The notes under the pieces: generated by a model
Told to the model about the DNA's origin: nothing
The model's input: only the letters and a program-made list of their open reading frames with translations
The model's database searches: none
Shown here: positions 44,658 to 54,558 of the stretch, in pieces
How the letters are laid out: every line of letters starts with the position of its first letter
Numbering within the stretch: the stretch's first letter is position 1
NCBI GenBank assembly: GCA_028689775.1
Contig: JAQVCM010000002.1
Coordinates: 62,001-126,000 of the forward strand
DNA: 64,000 bases
Direction: 5' to 3'
Source: Crocinitomicaceae bacterium
GTDB lineage: Bacteria > Bacteroidota > Bacteroidia > Flavobacteriales_D > Crocinitomicaceae
Position numbers and translations under genes: made by a program

Positions 44658-46667
44658 ATGAAAAAAATTACTTTTTTAGGAGCAGCTTTGTGTTTCTCGC
44701 TTGCGAATGCACAAACGTTCTCCGATAATTTTGATTCGTATACTGCGGGTCAAAAAATGGCTTCCCAAAGTGCTGGAGCTTGGACGACTTGGAGCGGCGC
44801 GGTTGGTGGAGCAGAAGACGTAATGGTTTCTTCTGCCGATGCGGTGAGTGCGCCAAATTCGATCTACTTTTCTTCCAGCGTGAGTGGTGGAGGTCCAACA
44901 GATTTGATTAAGAATTTTGGTGTCCTCAATACCGGACAGTTTTCAATGGAATTCAATTTAAAAGTTGAAACTGGAAAAGCAGCTTATTTTAACCTTCAGA
45001 AAACAGCTACACTGGGACAAATATGGGCTTTAGATTGTAACTTTAAAGACAATGGAACCTTATTAATTTCCAACCTCGAGGGCTTAGATGTCTCTGTTCC
45101 ATACACATCAGGTACTTGGTTCAAATTCAAGTTAAATATCAACTTCAATACCAATACATGGGAAATTTTATTTGACAATGTTTCCAAAGCCATTTTTGCC
45201 AATCCTATAAATCAGATTGCTTCAATAGATATTTTCCCAGTAGATCAAGATGCACCTTTTTCTGCAGGCTATTTCATCGATGATTTTCAATATACCATTA
45301 CCCCATACACCATTACAAATTTGAATGCATCACTAACGTATGTTGGAATTAATGGAGGGAACGTAACTGGAAATAATGTTGCTAAAAAAGTAAAAGTTAG
45401 AAACTTGGGTACGACGGCAATTACATCTTTAAACATTACGACCAATTATAACGGCGTCACTGAAAATAAATCTTTTTCAGCTTTGAACATTGCTTCTCTT
45501 GCTGAAGTAGAATTGGCAATGGACAATACCATTACGTTAGCTGCGGGCACAAATTCTCTTTCAGCAACTGTCAGTGTTGTCAATGGAAGTGCAACGCCAG
45601 ATGATAATCCTGCTGATGATATAAAGAGTGTTGGTTTAACACCGTTAACACCTGCTTTAGGTAAAATGGTAGTGAGTGAGGAAGGAACAGGAACTTGGTG
45701 CCAATGGTGTCCACGTGGCGCTGTTTTTATGGACCGCATGCATGCCGCTTATTCTAATTATTGGGTCGGAATTGCAGTTCACAATGGCGATCCAATGGCT
45801 TTTCCTGAATATGATACGCCAATTGGAGCTTACACCAATGGATATCCGTTTGCACTTGTCGATCGAAATCCAAAAATTGATCCTTCTGAAATGGAACCAC
45901 AGATCTTAAATAGATTGATGGTTGCACCAACAGCGTTAATTTCTAGTTCATCCATCTGGAATCCAGCAACGAGAGAATTAAAAGTATATGTTTCTGCTGA
46001 TTTTCAGAGTGCTGCAACTAACAATTACAAATTGGCTTGTGCTTTAACGGAAGATGGTGTTACTGGAACAACTTCTGGTTACAACCAAAAAAATGCATAC
46101 GCTGGAGGTGCAAGTGGACCAATGGGTGGTTACGAAACAAAACCTTTTACGGTTCCTGCTGCACAAATGGTATATGACCATGTTGCAAGAGCAATCAAAC
46201 CTTCTTTTGAGGGGTCAGGAGCTTCTTTTCCTGCAACTGTCAATGCAGGAGAAACACATACTGTTGAGTTCGATTTTGGAATTATACCTGCAGATTGGGA
46301 CATGTCAAAAATGAATGTAATTGGATTGTTAATGGCGCCAGACGGGAAAATTGACAATGCTGGAACGGCTAGTTTTGAAAGTACTTTGTCGAGTTCAGCA
46401 CTTGCTGCAATCACAACGCCAGAAGTAACGCTTTACCCAAATCCTGTAGCAGGAGATGCGTATTTATCGGTGAACATGGAAATGCAATCAGAAGTAGAGG
46501 TAACAATTTACACGGTTTCTGGACAAAAAATGAATGCTTCCAAACATAATTTGAAAGCAGGTTCGAGTGTTTTGTCTTTGGACACTAAAAGCTTAAATCC
46601 TGGAGTTTATTTGGTAAAAGTAAATTCAAAAGGTAGTTTTGTTACAAAAAGAATGATCGTTAAATAA
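44658..46667 (+). CDS. Omp28-like secreted protein with T9SS sorting domain
   Basis: A modular 669-residue exported protein. A signal peptide covers residues 1-18. Residues about 20-215 look like a concanavalin/LamG-like domain (DNFDSYTAGQKM). A beta-sandwich follows. An Omp28-related domain begins near 335, with a thioredoxin-like CxxC (TWCQWCPRG). The last ~80 residues are a type A T9SS C-terminal sorting domain (TLYPNPVAGDAYL, then GVYLVKVNSKG, ending KRMIVK). The type IX system therefore carries it across the outer membrane, probably onto the surface. A terminator follows. Confidence 0.87.
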   Translation: MKKITFLGAALCFSLANAQTFSDNFDSYTAGQKMASQSAGAWTTWSGAVGGAEDVMVSSADAVSAPNSIYFSSSVSGGGPTDLIKNFGVLNTGQFSMEFNLKVETGKAAYFNLQKTATLGQIWALDCNFKDNGTLLISNLEGLDVSVPYTSGTWFKFKLNINFNTNTWEILFDNVSKAIFANPINQIASIDIFPVDQDAPFSAGYFIDDFQYTITPYTITNLNASLTYVGINGGNVTGNNVAKKVKVRNLGTTAITSLNITTNYNGVTENKSFSALNIASLAEVELAMDNTITLAAGTNSLSATVSVVNGSATPDDNPADDIKSVGLTPLTPALGKMVVSEEGTGTWCQWCPRGAVFMDRMHAAYSNYWVGIAVHNGDPMAFPEYDTPIGAYTNGYPFALVDRNPKIDPSEMEPQILNRLMVAPTALISSSSIWNPATRELKVYVSADFQSAATNNYKLACALTEDGVTGTTSGYNQKNAYAGGASGPMGGYETKPFTVPAAQMVYDHVARAIKPSFEGSGASFPATVNAGETHTVEFDFGIIPADWDMSKMNVIGLLMAPDGKIDNAGTASFESTLSSSALAAITTPEVTLYPNPVAGDAYLSVNMEMQSEVEVTIYTVSGQKMNASKHNLKAGSSVLSLDTKSLNPGVYLVKVNSKGSFVTKRMIVK

Positions 46668-46686
46668 GTGATTTAGCATGTTGTGA

Positions 46687-46720
46687 AGAGCCATCAGATT
46701 TCGATTTGATGGCTCTTTTT
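46687..46720 (+). terminator. Intrinsic terminator after the T9SS cargo gene
   Basis: AGAGCCATCA (46687-46696) and TGATGGCTCT (46707-46716) form a 10-bp stem with AT pairs extending inward, followed by T5. The convergent OmpA-like gene ends at 46730, so it may work in both directions. Confidence 0.82.
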
Positions 46721-46729
46721 AGTTTTTCT

Positions 46730-47569
46730 TCATTCGTAAAAAACCACTTCAACTCTGCGATTCTGTTGTTGTGTTTGCAAATCAATTTCTTCAACCAAAG
46801 GAGAATTGTTAGACATTCCTTGGAATTTCAGACGATCCTTATTGATTTGATAGCTCAGTAAATCTTCATACACTTTTCTAGCACGACTTAGTGATACGGC
46901 ATAATTATCTGTACAGCAAACATGGCCTAAAATCATTACTTTTTTCTCTGGATTATTCTTTAAATATTGCGCTAAATAAAACACTTGTTGTTTTGATTGT
47001 TCATCTATATATACGTTCGAATTATTCTGAAATTCAATGTTTAAGTTGATGGTTTTATTGTTTCCCGCTTCTTCAAAGACTTCTAATAAAGGCTTCGTTG
47101 AGTTTGCAAAATCTTTTTCAACTTGAAGAACTTGCTCATCGGTTCGTTCATTTTCTGCAACTGCAACTGCCGAAGCGATTTCTTTTTCCTTGGAAATCAA
47201 ATGAATTTCTACTTTTCTAAATGCAGCATGATTGGTGTATTTATCTTTGGCATAACGCTCCCCAATTGATTTTGATTCCTGTATTCGATAATTTTTTGCT
47301 TTTAGTAAAGCGGCAACATTCTCAAGTCTTTTTAAAGACAATTGATCGTTGTAATCTACTCGACCATTTGTATCTGTATACGCCACCAAATTAAAAGAGA
47401 TGGTTTCATTGACACCGTGTGAGTTCAACCAGTTTTGGAGTTGTGTAATCGAATCTGAAGGATATTCCGCAGAATTGGATTTAAAAAAGCAGTTATAGCT
47501 TGTTTCTTGTGCTTGAGCGAAAAGAAAATGAAAAATTCCGATTAGAAAAAAAGTGGTTTTTTGCACCAT
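46730..47569 (-). CDS. OmpA-family protein
   Basis: An exported 279-residue protein. The signal peptide is MVQKTTFFLIGIFHFLFAQA. Two OmpA-like modules are visible: a degenerate one at about 30-125 (VNETISFNLVAYTDTNG, SLKRLENVAALLKAKNY) and a better one at about 170-277 (NKTINLNIEFQNNSNVYI, MILGHVCCTDNYAVSLSRAR, NNSPLVEEIDLQTQQQNRRVEV). OmpA modules bind diaminopimelate in peptidoglycan. The ATG at 47569 is chosen because it begins directly with the signal peptide. Confidence 0.8.
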   Translation of the reverse strand: MVQKTTFFLIGIFHFLFAQAQETSYNCFFKSNSAEYPSDSITQLQNWLNSHGVNETISFNLVAYTDTNGRVDYNDQLSLKRLENVAALLKAKNYRIQESKSIGERYAKDKYTNHAAFRKVEIHLISKEKEIASAVAVAENERTDEQVLQVEKDFANSTKPLLEVFEEAGNNKTINLNIEFQNNSNVYIDEQSKQQVFYLAQYLKNNPEKKVMILGHVCCTDNYAVSLSRARKVYEDLLSYQINKDRLKFQGMSNNSPLVEEIDLQTQQQNRRVEVVFYE

Positions 47570-47638
47570 GCGAAGTAGAATTAGCGAATCATTTATTGAA
47601 GCAAACATACGCTTTATGCTTCATTTATAAAAGAATAA

Positions 47639-48544
47639 TTAGAAGTAAAGCCAACTTCCAGAAATGCCTTTTGCTTGAAAAACAAGTGCAGGAAAAGGAA
47701 TTTTGATAATATTAAATGGACTCAAAACAGTTTTCAACCACTTTTTTTGAATCGGTAATTTGCTGACATCGATGTCCAAAGAAAGCACAAATTCTCGGTG
47801 CGCATCAAACGTTTTTAAGCCGTCAGCAGAAATAAAATAGTCATTTTTTGCAGCTATTTTTTGATCCACGCTATAGCCAGCAGCAATTGAAATCCATTCT
47901 GGAATGTTGCTTTTTGGAAAAAGAGTTCCAGGAGAAAAGGTCAACCAATAGGTTTGTCCGTTGTAATCTTTTAGCAAGCGCTCTCCAAAATTGGAACCCA
48001 ATATATTGGGTCTGTATTGCGCATATTCTGTTGGATGATAAGAAAACTTCAACTTAAATTTCTGTTCTTGCCACGAGATTTCTTGCGCTAAAAAAAGCGC
48101 GCTTCCAAGGCCATTTGCTGCCAAGTCGCTCCAAGAAAATCCCCAAGCACTGCTGCGACCATCTAAGAATTCAAAGGTTAATTGATATCCAAATCCAATT
48201 CCAGCTCCAATCCAAGCACTCTTTTTACGATCCAAACCTGTCCAACGGTATAATTTTGTTGCTTGTTGACTCAAGTGATACGCAGTAAATACGTGACCCA
48301 ATTTGTCCATTTGCATCCATTCTTTGGAGTCGTCAAAACTGTGAAGTTTCGTTTTTTCAAAACCGTCATACCAAACCTGATTGAGCGCGATGATACTTCC
48401 CGTCCAAATAGTTCCAACGGAAATGGATGTTGCTGCCAGTCGACATGAATGCAAACTATCTGTCGGTTGAAAAAAGCGATTTTGCCCCCAAGATGAGGTG
48501 GCGATGAGAAGAAATGAAACCAGAAGTAAGTTCCTGAAAGTCAT
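47639..48544 (-). CDS. DUF2279-family exported protein
   Basis: A 301-residue protein with a signal peptide (MTFRNLLLVSFLLIATSSWG) and the DUF2279 pattern: MDKLGHVFTAYHLSQ, then GAGIGFGYQLTFEFLDG and SWSDLAANGLGSALFL. The family is predicted to lie in the envelope, possibly with short membrane segments, and has no known function. The gene is 69 bp from the OmpA-like gene on the same strand, so the two may be co-transcribed. Confidence 0.75.
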   Translation of the reverse strand: MTFRNLLLVSFLLIATSSWGQNRFFQPTDSLHSCRLAATSISVGTIWTGSIIALNQVWYDGFEKTKLHSFDDSKEWMQMDKLGHVFTAYHLSQQATKLYRWTGLDRKKSAWIGAGIGFGYQLTFEFLDGRSSAWGFSWSDLAANGLGSALFLAQEISWQEQKFKLKFSYHPTEYAQYRPNILGSNFGERLLKDYNGQTYWLTFSPGTLFPKSNIPEWISIAAGYSVDQKIAAKNDYFISADGLKTFDAHREFVLSLDIDVSKLPIQKKWLKTVLSPFNIIKIPFPALVFQAKGISGSWLYF

Positions 48545-48591
48545 TCAACAAAATTAAACAAAAGGAATGGATAAACAGAAAGGCGACTTAA

Positions 48592-49263
48592 CTACATATT
48601 CAGAATAGCTTGCAGATGTTCAACAACTTCTTTTTCTGTTGAATACGTCATCACGTAAGCAGCTTTGTAGCCTGAATTGTTCAAAGCCTGTTCTGTTGTT
48701 TTACCCCAAACGATGAGGTGAGCACTTTTTGGAATGGTGTTTTTTAGCAAATATCCAGCTAGATTGGAAGGACTTGTGAAGGCTAGAATACTTGGGTTTG
48801 AAGTGATTTTAATTGCTTGTTGAACCGTTTTGTATACTTGTATTTCTACCACTTGTTCTTTCGGCAAAACTTTAGCCATCGAACGGTTACTTACATCAGA
48901 TAGTGGAATGTGTAATTTTCTTCCGGCTAACCAAATCTTTAATTCTTCAGCAACCAAATCTGGATTTCCTGCTTCAGAACCCCAAAAATCAACTTGAATT
49001 CCCATCAGTTCTAATTGAATTTTGGTGGTTTCACCAATGCAAGCAATTTGACAATTTGTTGGGATTTCGCTTTGCGCTAAAAAGAAATGAGCTGCTCGTT
49101 TGCTACCGAAAAACAAGACTTGAATGTCATTGGGAATTGGTGATTTAATCTGTTCAAAATCAATAAATGATTGTCCAATCAGTTCAATATCATTCTTTTG
49201 GCAAAAAGAGGGCAATAGATTTAATTCAGCAGTCGATTTGGTAATGAGCAGCGAGGCTTTCAT
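48592..49263 (-). CDS. hemD: Uroporphyrinogen-III synthase
   Basis: HemD closes hydroxymethylbilane to uroporphyrinogen III. The 223-residue protein is poorly conserved, as is normal for this enzyme, but shows the two-lobe pattern with FGSKRAAHFF (first lobe) and LAFTSPSNLAGYLL (second lobe). It starts 5 bp after hemC, which supports the assignment and suggests coupled translation in a hemA-hemC-hemD operon. Confidence 0.83.
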   Translation of the reverse strand: MKASLLITKSTAELNLLPSFCQKNDIELIGQSFIDFEQIKSPIPNDIQVLFFGSKRAAHFFLAQSEIPTNCQIACIGETTKIQLELMGIQVDFWGSEAGNPDLVAEELKIWLAGRKLHIPLSDVSNRSMAKVLPKEQVVEIQVYKTVQQAIKITSNPSILAFTSPSNLAGYLLKNTIPKSAHLIVWGKTTEQALNNSGYKAAYVMTYSTEKEVVEHLQAILNM

Positions 49264-49268
49264 CCGAA

Positions 49269-50183
49269 TTATGCTTCTTCTTCTAAATCGTCGTCATCGT
49301 CATCTGAGTTGATGTCTTCGATGATTAATTCAGCCATGTTCTCTAATTCGTCAAATTCGTACAACATCCAGTCAGCACCATCTTCCCAGTTGTTGGCGTG
49401 TGAAACATACACTTTTCCATCTTCGGGTGAATAAACGCCTAATGGCAATTGACAACCACCTTCCATCAAATTTAAAACCTTGCGTTCAACTGCAATTTTA
49501 GAAGCAACTTCTGGATGATTTAAGTTTTGCATGATCGCAAACATCTCTTGATCGTTTTCTCTAATCTGCAACGCCAAAACACCTTGCGCTGGAGCTGGAA
49601 CAACAACTGTTGGATCTAAAACTACTTGATGAAATTCGCTTAAATCGATTTCCAAACGATCAACTCCTGCTTTTGCTAAGAAGATGGCATCGTATTGTTC
49701 GTCTCTTAATTTTTGAATTCGCGTCGGAACATTTCCACGTAAATCTTTGATTTCTAAGTCTGGTCTGAAACGAATTACTTGTGATTTTCTGCGTGCAGAA
49801 GATGTGCCAATGATTCCATTTTCAATCAGTTGCCAATCTTGTGTTGCATCTACTTTCGTTTTGCGAATCAACAACAGTTCAGATGGATCTTCTCTTTCAG
49901 AAACTGCTGCAATCATTAATCCTGCAGGTGGTGTTGTTTCCAAATCTTTGTGTGAGTGAACCGCCAAATCAATTCGGCCGTCCAATAAATGAAGTTCAAT
50001 TTCTTTGGTAAAAAAACCTTTTCCCTCTAATTTATCAAAACTCAAGTGCTGTATCGCATCTCCTTGTGTCACAATGATATTAATTACAACTTCGTGACCT
50101 AATGCTTCTAGTTGTTTTCTAACGTGATTTGCTTGCCAAAGTGCCAAGTCGCTTCCGCGCGATCCGATAACTATCTTTCTCAT
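49269..50183 (-). CDS. hemC: Hydroxymethylbilane synthase (porphobilinogen deaminase)
   Basis: HemC polymerises four porphobilinogens on a dipyrromethane cofactor. Conserved blocks are IGSRGSDLALWQANHV, AVHSHKDLETT, GTSSARRKSQV and RGNVPTRIQKL. The cofactor-binding cysteine lies in MEGGCQLPLG. After residue about 275 there is an acidic tail (INSDDDDDDLEEEA) not found in standard enzymes. The operon order is hemA-hemC-hemD. Confidence 0.94.
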   Translation of the reverse strand: MRKIVIGSRGSDLALWQANHVRKQLEALGHEVVINIIVTQGDAIQHLSFDKLEGKGFFTKEIELHLLDGRIDLAVHSHKDLETTPPAGLMIAAVSEREDPSELLLIRKTKVDATQDWQLIENGIIGTSSARRKSQVIRFRPDLEIKDLRGNVPTRIQKLRDEQYDAIFLAKAGVDRLEIDLSEFHQVVLDPTVVVPAPAQGVLALQIRENDQEMFAIMQNLNHPEVASKIAVERKVLNLMEGGCQLPLGVYSPEDGKVYVSHANNWEDGADWMLYEFDELENMAELIIEDINSDDDDDDLEEEA

Positions 50184-50215
50184 AAAATGAATGGGAATTT
50201 TTTTATTTCGATGAA

Positions 50216-51439
50216 TTATTTCATCATGATTTCTTTTGCCATTTTCATCGGCATGCTCATGTATTTCTTTTCCATGTAGCCAATGATTTTATCCAGTACC
50301 TCACGAGAATCGTCATCCAATAACTGCAAATCTTTTTTGAAAACATCATTGATTGCAGCCGAGCGAATTTGTTTTACCATGTTTGGTACTTCGCGCATCG
50401 CAACTTCGATAGATCGCATGCGGATGATTTGTGCGAATTCTGTCATGGATTCAAAAAGGATCTCTTCTACGTGCGTAATTTCCTTGGATCTTTCTTTTAG
50501 GTTTTCTGCTGATATTTTTTGTAAAACATCTACTGATATGTGAGTAACAGAATGGTTTTCAACGATTCTGCTATCAAGATCATGCGGTATTGCGATGTCG
50601 ATAACTACTTTCTTAGATGTTTCGCCTTGCAATAAGGACTCGTAAATTTCAGGACTAATTACATGACTTTCAGCTCCTGTACAAGAGATGATTAAATCAA
50701 ATCCTTTGTCGTATGAATTCAACGAAGAAAGCGGATGAAAAGTCCCTCTCAATTCTTCAGCTAAGGTTTGTGCTTTTGCAACTGTTCTGTTGAAGACCGC
50801 AAAATTTTGGTACCCGTGTTTTTTGAGGAATTTCCCCATGTTGTTGTTGGTTTGACCAGCACCAATTACGAGTATTCTAGAGTCCAACGGCATGTTCATA
50901 TCTCTCAAGGTGTGATATGCCAATGCCACTACAGATACAGGTTTGCGTGCAATTGCAGTTTCTGTGTACACTCTTTTCGCGGTGGAAACAGTTTGACGCA
51001 AGATCACCCGAATGGTATCGCCTGTCAAGCCCATGTCTCTACAGTTTTCGAAAGAAGTACGAACTTGTGTAATGATTTCTCTTTCCCCCACAATCATGGA
51101 GTCAATCGAGGAAGCAACTCTGAAAACGTGCTCTACAGCATGCATTCCATGATATAGTTCGCCACTTACTGTAAAATCATTGATGTCGTCAATATGTAAT
51201 TCGGGATAAAGCGTAAAGAAGAAACGAGAAATTAATTCTGTGTTCACAACACAATCCGTACAGAATAAAAATTCAACACGGTTGCAAGTAGACAAAAACA
51301 TCACTTCTGTTAAGTCTAAACTTTCCTTCAAGTGCGTCAGTCTTTCCTTTTGAAAATCAGCATCAATATGCAGTTTTCCAATTTTATTAACATCAAAATT
51401 TCGATGTGTAAAGGCTATGATGTGAAATTGATTTACCAT
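50216..51439 (-). CDS. hemA: Glutamyl-tRNA reductase
   Basis: HemA makes glutamate-1-semialdehyde from Glu-tRNA, the first step of C5-pathway tetrapyrrole synthesis. It has the catalytic cysteine in STCNRVEFL, the conserved HAVEHVFRVASSIDSMIVGE block, the NADPH-binding ILVIGAGQTNNNMGKFL, and a C-terminal dimerisation helix. Its length of 407 residues is typical. It is the first gene of hemACD, 33 bp before hemC. Confidence 0.95.
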   Translation of the reverse strand: MVNQFHIIAFTHRNFDVNKIGKLHIDADFQKERLTHLKESLDLTEVMFLSTCNRVEFLFCTDCVVNTELISRFFFTLYPELHIDDINDFTVSGELYHGMHAVEHVFRVASSIDSMIVGEREIITQVRTSFENCRDMGLTGDTIRVILRQTVSTAKRVYTETAIARKPVSVVALAYHTLRDMNMPLDSRILVIGAGQTNNNMGKFLKKHGYQNFAVFNRTVAKAQTLAEELRGTFHPLSSLNSYDKGFDLIISCTGAESHVISPEIYESLLQGETSKKVVIDIAIPHDLDSRIVENHSVTHISVDVLQKISAENLKERSKEITHVEEILFESMTEFAQIIRMRSIEVAMREVPNMVKQIRSAAINDVFKKDLQLLDDDSREVLDKIIGYMEKKYMSMPMKMAKEIMMK

Positions 51440-51580
51440 TTCATTTTTCTTTCGACCACAAAGTTGCGTATTTGTTGAAGATTCTTTGTCATAGAATTGT
51501 CAAACAGCCCTATTTAGAACGTTTCTAATTAAAGACCGAATTGTCCTTTTATCAAGCTTTTCAGCACGATTTGACTGCCG

Positions 51581-53770
51581 TTATTTGTTTTTAAAGATGC
51601 TTCCAACTTCTTTCCCTAATTTTTGAATGGTTTCCACGCCTTTTGTAAGTGCAGAATTGGAGAAATCATCATACGCGTTGAATACGTTATCAGCCACAAT
51701 TTGAGATGGATAAATCAAGATTCGATCTTGTGTAGGAAACGCTTTTCCTAACTTTTGCATGAAGATTTCGATAGAGGACGAATGTGAGATTGCTCCATTC
51801 CGTGCGCTACAGAAAACCACCAAATCGGAGATTTCCATTTTGTGATTGTGTAAGAAATAGTCGTCCAACTCTTCAATTTCTTTATTTTGAATTTGCAACA
51901 TGAATTTTCGCGCTTCAATGTATTGCTGAATTTTATCAAATGTATTGATGGAGCTGAAAACCAGAACGGGAATGTTTAATTCTGTTGCAAGTCTCAACAT
52001 GCGCTCTAACCAATCACTGAAACTGTTTTCTAGCTCGGCCATGATTGGACAAATTAAAACGATTCTTTTTTTAGAAACAAAAGCATTATCCAAGCGACAA
52101 AAGAAAATAGTTTTGTAGCATACATCCAATAAATGATCGCGTTCATCACCTACGATTCGATGTAATAAATTCACCTGCTTACTGTCGTTGATGATGACAA
52201 TATCCGCAGCTAATTCTTTCGAAGTTCTTGCAATTCCACTGGAAATATTGTGGTCGATGGTGGCAATTGTATTTACTTGTGTTTCTCCGTCTAAATAGTG
52301 TTTTACAATGTCATTCAAATGGTTTCTTGATCTTCGAATGTTATTTTCAGCTTCTTGATCATCGGCAAAAACACTGACAACTGAAATCGGGTTGACTACT
52401 TTTTTATCGGTGATGAGGACAGATAAATCCAATATTTTCTCATTTCCTTTCAATTCATTGATCGCTACAAGTAAGTGTTGAGATCTCATTTGTGGCAAGG
52501 CTAAATCTTCGTCTTCTGATTGCTCCAAAAGTATTTTTCGGCCCGCATTTTCTGTTGCGAAAGAGGCAATCATACACGTTATTAAAATCAAAATAATGGT
52601 TGCATTCAAGATATTTTCATCTAATAAACGAATTGGTTCACCTCCTGGAGTTGTTCCAATGATGGTGTTAAAACCGACAATGATAATTGCTAAAGTCGCT
52701 GCTGCATGCGCGGTGCTCAAACCAAAGATTATTTGTCTTTCTGAACGAGTCATTTTGAAAATCAATTGCGTTACCCAAGCTGCCAACCATTTGGAAGTGA
52801 TCGCAAAAGTGGTTAACACAGCGGCAGTTATCAAAGCGCCATTTCCTTGAAAAAGCACTCTTAAATCGACAATCATTCCAACGGAAATAAGGAAGAACGG
52901 AATGAATAATGCATTTCCAATAAACTCAATTCGGTTCATCAAAGCAGATGTGTGCGGAATGAGTTTGTTGAGGACTAAACCTGCGACAAATGCTCCAATG
53001 ATGTGTTCAATACCAGCTACTTCTGCGAGGAATGCTGCGAAGAAAACGATGGAAAGAACGAAAATATAATGGGATGTTTTTTCACTTTCCAATTTGCTCA
53101 AAAACCAACGCGCAATTCTTGGAATAACCAAAAACATGATCAAAGAGAAAATGGTTAAGGATGTCAACAAACGAATCCAGAAATCGGCACTCAACTCTCC
53201 TTTTGCGGCGCCTGTAATCACTGCCAAAAGTATTAAAACAGCGGTATCTGTTAAGATGGTTCCACCAACGGTAATGGCAACGGCCGCTTTTTTATTGATT
53301 CCAAATTTACTTACAATTGGATAGGCTACTAAGGTATGCGTTGCAAACATAGACGCTGTTAATAAACTTGCCGTAACGCTCAAGTCTAAGCCGTAATAAC
53401 AAATCGGAAATCCGAGAAACATCGGAATAGAGAATGTCAATATTCCAAAAGTCAAACTTTTATTTCTGTGTTTTTTGAATTGATTCATGTCCAATTCCAA
53501 TCCAGCCATGAACATGATGTAGAGCAAACCGATGGTTGAAAAAAGTTTGACAGAACCGGAAGATTCTAAGAGTTTTTCACCTATTAAGTTCAATCCTTTT
53601 GGACCAATGATGACACCAGAAATGATCAAGCCAATGATGGAAGGAATTCTAATTTTCCGCAATAAAATTGGGGAAAGCAAGATGATGAATAGAATGAGGG
53701 AGAAAATCAATACTGGATTTTCGATCGGAAAACGAAAGGAAGTCCAAAGGTGGTCGAAGAAGTAATTCAT
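51581..53770 (-). CDS. CPA2-family cation:proton antiporter with cytoplasmic Usp-like domain
   Basis: The N-terminal ~410 residues form a monovalent cation:proton antiporter-2 domain with about 12 helices (ILFIILLSPILLRKIRIPSI, GLELDMNQFKKH, TDTAVLILLAV). The C-terminal 300 residues are soluble and resemble two universal-stress-protein modules (LLVAINELKGNEKILDLSVL, IVLICPIMAELENSFSDWL). It exchanges Na+ or K+ for protons at the inner membrane; the cytoplasmic part may sense nucleotides. Ion specificity cannot be told from sequence. Separate transcription unit downstream of no clear partner. Confidence 0.87.
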   Translation of the reverse strand: MNYFFDHLWTSFRFPIENPVLIFSLILFIILLSPILLRKIRIPSIIGLIISGVIIGPKGLNLIGEKLLESSGSVKLFSTIGLLYIMFMAGLELDMNQFKKHRNKSLTFGILTFSIPMFLGFPICYYGLDLSVTASLLTASMFATHTLVAYPIVSKFGINKKAAVAITVGGTILTDTAVLILLAVITGAAKGELSADFWIRLLTSLTIFSLIMFLVIPRIARWFLSKLESEKTSHYIFVLSIVFFAAFLAEVAGIEHIIGAFVAGLVLNKLIPHTSALMNRIEFIGNALFIPFFLISVGMIVDLRVLFQGNGALITAAVLTTFAITSKWLAAWVTQLIFKMTRSERQIIFGLSTAHAAATLAIIIVGFNTIIGTTPGGEPIRLLDENILNATIILILITCMIASFATENAGRKILLEQSEDEDLALPQMRSQHLLVAINELKGNEKILDLSVLITDKKVVNPISVVSVFADDQEAENNIRRSRNHLNDIVKHYLDGETQVNTIATIDHNISSGIARTSKELAADIVIINDSKQVNLLHRIVGDERDHLLDVCYKTIFFCRLDNAFVSKKRIVLICPIMAELENSFSDWLERMLRLATELNIPVLVFSSINTFDKIQQYIEARKFMLQIQNKEIEELDDYFLHNHKMEISDLVVFCSARNGAISHSSSIEIFMQKLGKAFPTQDRILIYPSQIVADNVFNAYDDFSNSALTKGVETIQKLGKEVGSIFKNK

Positions 53771-53898
53771 TGGTAATCCTTTCGAGTTAATTATTTTGCA
53801 AAAGTATCATTTATTTGAATGCAAACGCTTGAAATCGATTGGGTAATTTTTAGATTTCGTTGTGTTTTTTAGCGTTTCATTTTGAAGGTAAAAGCATG

Positions 53899-54384
53899 TT
53901 AAAGTCCTAAGGTTTTAAGATCTGCCTCAGAAAATAATTTTGAAGAACGCATGAAATGAATGGCAACTGTTTTTACTTCTGTTTTGCTTTTTAAAAACCC
54001 ATTCAGTATGAGTTGTTTATCTTCACTTAGATTTTTATTGTAATTCAAAAATCGAGGAGCGTTTTCTTGAATACTCATTCTCAAAACTCTTAATTCTACA
54101 CTTTGTGGATCTTTTTTGATGCTGCTTTCCAACAATTCAATTCCTTTTGTGAAGTTGTTTTTCTTCTTCAAAAATTCGTTTTCGTACTTTGCTTTTAATG
54201 TCAAAGCAAATCCTTTGTAACCCAATACGATTGCTTCTTCCGACCGAATAGCTACTGTTTTATTGTAAAAATCACTTGCGTTTTCTTTGTTGATACCCGC
54301 TTTAGAATACATTTTTCGCAACTCCACCAATTCACTTGAAGCGGAAGAAGCGATGAAAAGAAAGATTATTAAAAGAGTTTTCAT
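53899..54384 (-). CDS. Small exported hypothetical protein, TPR-like
   Basis: 161 residues with a short signal peptide (MKTLLIIFLFIASSASS), followed by helices with a TPR-like spacing (VLGYKGFALTLKAKYENEFLK, GIELLESSIKKDPQSVELR). I recognise no named family, but such short exported helical proteins are frequent in Bacteroidota. Located between the antiporter and the ABC exporter, with no obvious operon. Confidence 0.6.
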   Translation of the reverse strand: MKTLLIIFLFIASSASSELVELRKMYSKAGINKENASDFYNKTVAIRSEEAIVLGYKGFALTLKAKYENEFLKKKNNFTKGIELLESSIKKDPQSVELRVLRMSIQENAPRFLNYNKNLSEDKQLILNGFLKSKTEVKTVAIHFMRSSKLFSEADLKTLGL

Positions 54385-54558
54385 GCTTTAGTTCATTTTG
54401 ATTTTAACCTGAGTTACGATTGTAAAATTGAGATTTATATTTCAAATGACGATGTAAAATGCCATTTATTGGAAAGCTGAACAACGAGAATTTTGAATAG
54501 TCTATTTTAATCTTATAATCAGCGATATAAATTCGATGGGATAATCGAACTCAGGTTT

